A stretch of 64,000 nt of DNA from Vibrio furnissii CIP 102972 (lineage in GTDB: Bacteria > Pseudomonadota > Gammaproteobacteria > Enterobacterales > Vibrionaceae), in assembly GCF_000176175.1 (NCBI RefSeq), contig NZ_ACZP01000014.1, positions 1,302,001-1,366,000 on the forward strand. Reading direction: 5' to 3'. This document shows positions 61,706 to 64,000 of this stretch, in pieces. Positions within the stretch are counted from its first letter, which is position 1. Each line of letters opens with the position of its first letter. A model generated the notes under the pieces. The model was given only the letters and a program-made list of their open reading frames with translations, was not told the DNA's origin and ran no database searches. A program made the translations under genes and the position numbers.

Positions 61706-63020
61706 AATTGGCTTTCTCTTGTAGGTGTTCAGGCATCGCTTCTGTGACATCACTTTGTGGCTGTTGCCACAATAAACGCGAATCAAAAATCATGGCCGAA
61801 AGCATGGTGAGTATGACCACTGCAGCAAACGATAACGCAGCGGGACCCGGATAAATCGCCATTAGATTTTGCAATTGCACCAGGGCAACCAAAATGGCGA
61901 CAACAAAAATATCGATCATCGACCAGCGGCCGATAAACTCGGTTAAACGGTATATTTTCAAGCGAGTGATGCTTTCTTCCGGCGGCAGGTATTGTGCTTT
62001 TTGTGCTTGAAAATAGAGCCACGCGAGGGTCAGCATTTTAGCCATCGGAATAAACACACTGGCAAAGAAAATGACCATGGCGATGGGATAAGAGCCCAAA
62101 TGCCAAAGTAAGATAACCCCTTCGATGATGGTTGACCCTTCGGCGTGCCCCAAACTGACGGTATACATCATTGGATAGAGGTTGGCAGGAATATAGAAAA
62201 TGACGGACGCAAACAGCAATGCCCATGCTTTTTGTAAGTTGTCGGTTGGGTTGTATTTGTGGAGTGGACTTTGGCAACGCACACAACGTTTGTCATCAAT
62301 GTGGTTGATTTGATGACACGTATGGCAGCCGATATGGTTGTGGCTGTGGTGCGTGTCGCCTTCCTTTATATATGGTAATTCGACGACGGGAATAAAGTGG
62401 CCCCACAACCAACTTTTGTCCACCATGGCGATACACTTCACCACCAACAGCGTGTAAACACAAAACGCCCAGAATGAACTTCCCATACCAATGTCTGCAA
62501 GGGACGCTATTTTGATGAGGCTCACCAATACGCCAATCAAGAACACATCCACCATCAGCCAGGGTTGGACGCGAAACAGAATCCGACACAGGATCTTCGC
62601 CATTCGCTGCTGCTTTTTCGATGGCACATGGTTGCGTGTTTTTAGCGCTTCAAGGTGGAGAAACAGAATCAAACCGACGTAAATCGCTGGCAAGATGATC
62701 ACCGTGGCCAGTAGCAGGCTACCCAGCAACACATTTTGAAATTCGGCCAACATTTTTGCAGCATGCAATAAGGTGATCTCTTGAGACAACCCTTTGACAC
62801 TGAACGACATAAATGGGAAGGAGATGCTGAGCACCAGCATGATCAAGCACGCCGAAGAGACAGCAATGACACTTTGGTAAGGTTTGGCGTTCACTTTTGT
62901 CAGCGCATGAGCACAGCGCGGGCATTGCGCTTTCTGCCCTGGTTCAATGTCAGGGATGCGAACCACAAGGCCACACTCTTCACATGAAATCAGCTGACGT
63001 GCATTCGGTTGATTACTCAT
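61698..63020 (-). CDS. pqiA: Inner-membrane protein PqiA
   Basis: 440 residues. Two PqiA halves, each beginning with a zinc-binding cysteine pair set (CEECG with CPRCA; CHTCH with CVRCQSPL) followed by four membrane helices. Works with PqiB and PqiC in lipid transport between membranes; paraquat-inducible in E. coli. Confidence 0.94.
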   Translation of the reverse strand: MSNQPNARQLISCEECGLVVRIPDIEPGQKAQCPRCAHALTKVNAKPYQSVIAVSSACLIMLVLSISFPFMSFSVKGLSQEITLLHAAKMLAEFQNVLLGSLLLATVIILPAIYVGLILFLHLEALKTRNHVPSKKQQRMAKILCRILFRVQPWLMVDVFLIGVLVSLIKIASLADIGMGSSFWAFCVYTLLVVKCIAMVDKSWLWGHFIPVVELPYIKEGDTHHSHNHIGCHTCHQINHIDDKRCVRCQSPLHKYNPTDNLQKAWALLFASVIFYIPANLYPMMYTVSLGHAEGSTIIEGVILLWHLGSYPIAMVIFFASVFIPMAKMLTLAWLYFQAQKAQYLPPEESITRLKIYRLTEFIGRWSMIDIFVVAILVALVQLQNLMAIYPGPAALSFAAVVILTMLSAMIFDSRLLWQQPQSDVTEAMPEHLQEKANYE

Positions 63021-63226
63021 AGAAATGAATCGTAACGCATTAATCCTAAGGATACTCCGCTTTTTACCGCAGAGCGCTCTTCAAAGCAAAGTATTAGACA
63101 CATTTTGCTTCGGTTTTACCCGTCTTATTAATCTGGGTTATTTGAGAAGAGGAAGCGATATTTGGAGAGAATTTATTTCGTGGCGGATATTTTGTGACGG
63201 CTTATTGTTCAGATTCGCGGGAAGCA

Positions 63227-63247
63227 AGGCTTCCCGCATTGTGTTTG
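63227..63247 (-). terminator. Hairpin after the acyl-CoA ligase gene
   Basis: Perfect 8-bp stem GCGGGAAG/CTTCCCGC with a 5-nt loop, three bases after the stop codon. No T-run follows on the minus strand, so termination efficiency is uncertain. Confidence 0.55.
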
Positions 63248-63250
63248 GCG

Positions 63251-64000
63251 TTAGATGGCTTTTGCCCAGTCGCGAAGGACGTACTTCTGGACTTTCCCGG
63301 TCGACGTTTTAGGGAGGTTGGCAAAGACAATCGTCTTCGGTACTTTGAACCCTGCTAAATGTTCGTGGCAGTAATCGATGATCTCTTGTTCTGTTGCGTA
63401 TTCGGTTTCCTTTAACGTGATAAAAGCACAGGGCGATTCACCCCAGCGTGCATCGGGTTTCGCGACCACGGAGACTTCAAGAATGGCGGGGTGTTTATAA
63501 AGCACATCTTCCAGTTCGATGGTGGAAATGTTCTCACCGCCCGAGATGATGATGTCTTTCAAGCGATCTTTGATCTCGATGTAGCCGTTGGGGTGGCAGA
63601 CGCCTAAGTCACCGGTGTGGAACCAACCCCCGTCAAAGGCTTCGGCGGTTGCATCGGGGTTTTTGAGGTAGCCTTTCATCACGGTGTTGCCGCGCATGAA
63701 GATTTCGCCGATAGTTTTGCCATCTTTTGTGACCGGTTGAAAGGTTTGAATATCGGCAACCATCACACCTTCAAGTGTGGGGTAGCGTACACCTTGACGC
63801 GATTTCAGCGTGGCTCGCTCTTCAAGGTTGAGGCTGTCCCACGCTTCATGCCATGCGCAAACCGTCACTGGGCCATACACTTCCGTTAAGCCATAAACAT
63901 GCGTGACCTTGATGCCCATTTTTTCGATGTCACCAATGACTTTTGCTGGTGGTGCGGCGCCGGCAACCATGGCATTGACGGGATGGTCGATTGCAGCTTT
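63251..64000 (-). CDS. Acyl-CoA synthetase, C-terminal part (cut by window end)
   Basis: 250 codons open to the right edge. AMP-binding family text: VYGLTEVYGPVTVCAW (A5 motif), GGWFHTGDLGVCHPNGYIEIKDRLKDIIISGGENIS (A7/A8) and KTSTGKVQKYVLRDWA with the catalytic lysine (A10). The N-terminal adenylation half is outside the window. Medium/long-chain acyl-CoA ligase group; exact chain length unknown. Confidence 0.9.
   Translation of the reverse strand, partial: KAAIDHPVNAMVAGAAPPAKVIGDIEKMGIKVTHVYGLTEVYGPVTVCAWHEAWDSLNLEERATLKSRQGVRYPTLEGVMVADIQTFQPVTKDGKTIGEIFMRGNTVMKGYLKNPDATAEAFDGGWFHTGDLGVCHPNGYIEIKDRLKDIIISGGENISTIELEDVLYKHPAILEVSVVAKPDARWGESPCAFITLKETEYATEQEIIDYCHEHLAGFKVPKTIVFANLPKTSTGKVQKYVLRDWAKAI

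Noticed and set aside
1..64000. tRNA or rRNA genes
   Set aside because: None found by eye. No cloverleaf with TTCGANNC and CCA context was noticed, though a dedicated scan was not possible.

Overview
The window looks like part of a Vibrio chromosome carrying a large sedentary chromosomal integron (superintegron). The evidence is an integron-type tyrosine recombinase with a LexA box at its start, followed by about 41 kb of short cassettes. Each cassette ends in a VCR-like attC site of the Vibrionaceae type, and two sites are close to the classical V. cholerae VCR. The flanking genes are ordinary gamma-proteobacterial housekeeping genes. I cannot name the species from the sequence alone.

Layout. 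(1) 1-6218, left flank: the 5' end of an AraC-type regulator (minus strand, cut by the window edge). Then, on the plus strand, a carboxymuconolactone-decarboxylase-like protein, a cupin, a DUF3737 beta-helix protein translationally coupled to a MalY/PatB-type aminotransferase, an exported cyclophilin-like protein and an ABC-F ATPase. (2) 6481-7684, integron platform: intI on the minus strand, an SOS box, attI and a candidate outward promoter. (3) 7681-about 49010, cassette array: 65 cassettes and 64 recognisable attC sites by my reading. About 40 cassettes carry a gene: GNAT acetyltransferases, DUF2513, DUF3800, GrpB, RidA, SDR, arginase-family, GFA, a Hanks-type Ser/Thr kinase, HEPN-like, Mrr-like and NYN-like proteins, a 15-residue-repeat SH3 protein, and many small membrane proteins. 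Twenty-one cassettes are copies of one roughly 305-bp non-coding element. A second, more diverged non-coding family has two copies. One cassette carries a minus-strand 26-codon ORF resembling a TisB-like type I toxin, with a terminator on each strand. I recognised no type II toxin-antitoxin pair. (4) 49055-64000, right flank: an Rrf2 regulator divergent from an NDH-2-like flavoprotein; a MocR regulator divergent from an azoreductase; a thioredoxin-fold protein and a ScsB/DsbD-type transmembrane reductase; a phosphoribosyltransferase and maltose O-acetyltransferase pair divergent from a DeoR regulator; the pqiABC lipid-transport operon; and the C-terminal part of an acyl-CoA ligase cut by the window edge.

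How it works together. Under SOS, IntI would excise and reinsert cassettes at attI, where the outward promoter can express the first few. Most distal cassettes must be silent or carry their own promoter, and the three reverse-oriented ORFs (15531-15689, 36473-37066, 39444-39524) are the best candidates for that. The first bases of almost every cassette are complementary to its own last bases beyond the usual 7-bp core. This marks each cassette's identity and exposes one nested or rearranged cassette pair around 39154-39814.
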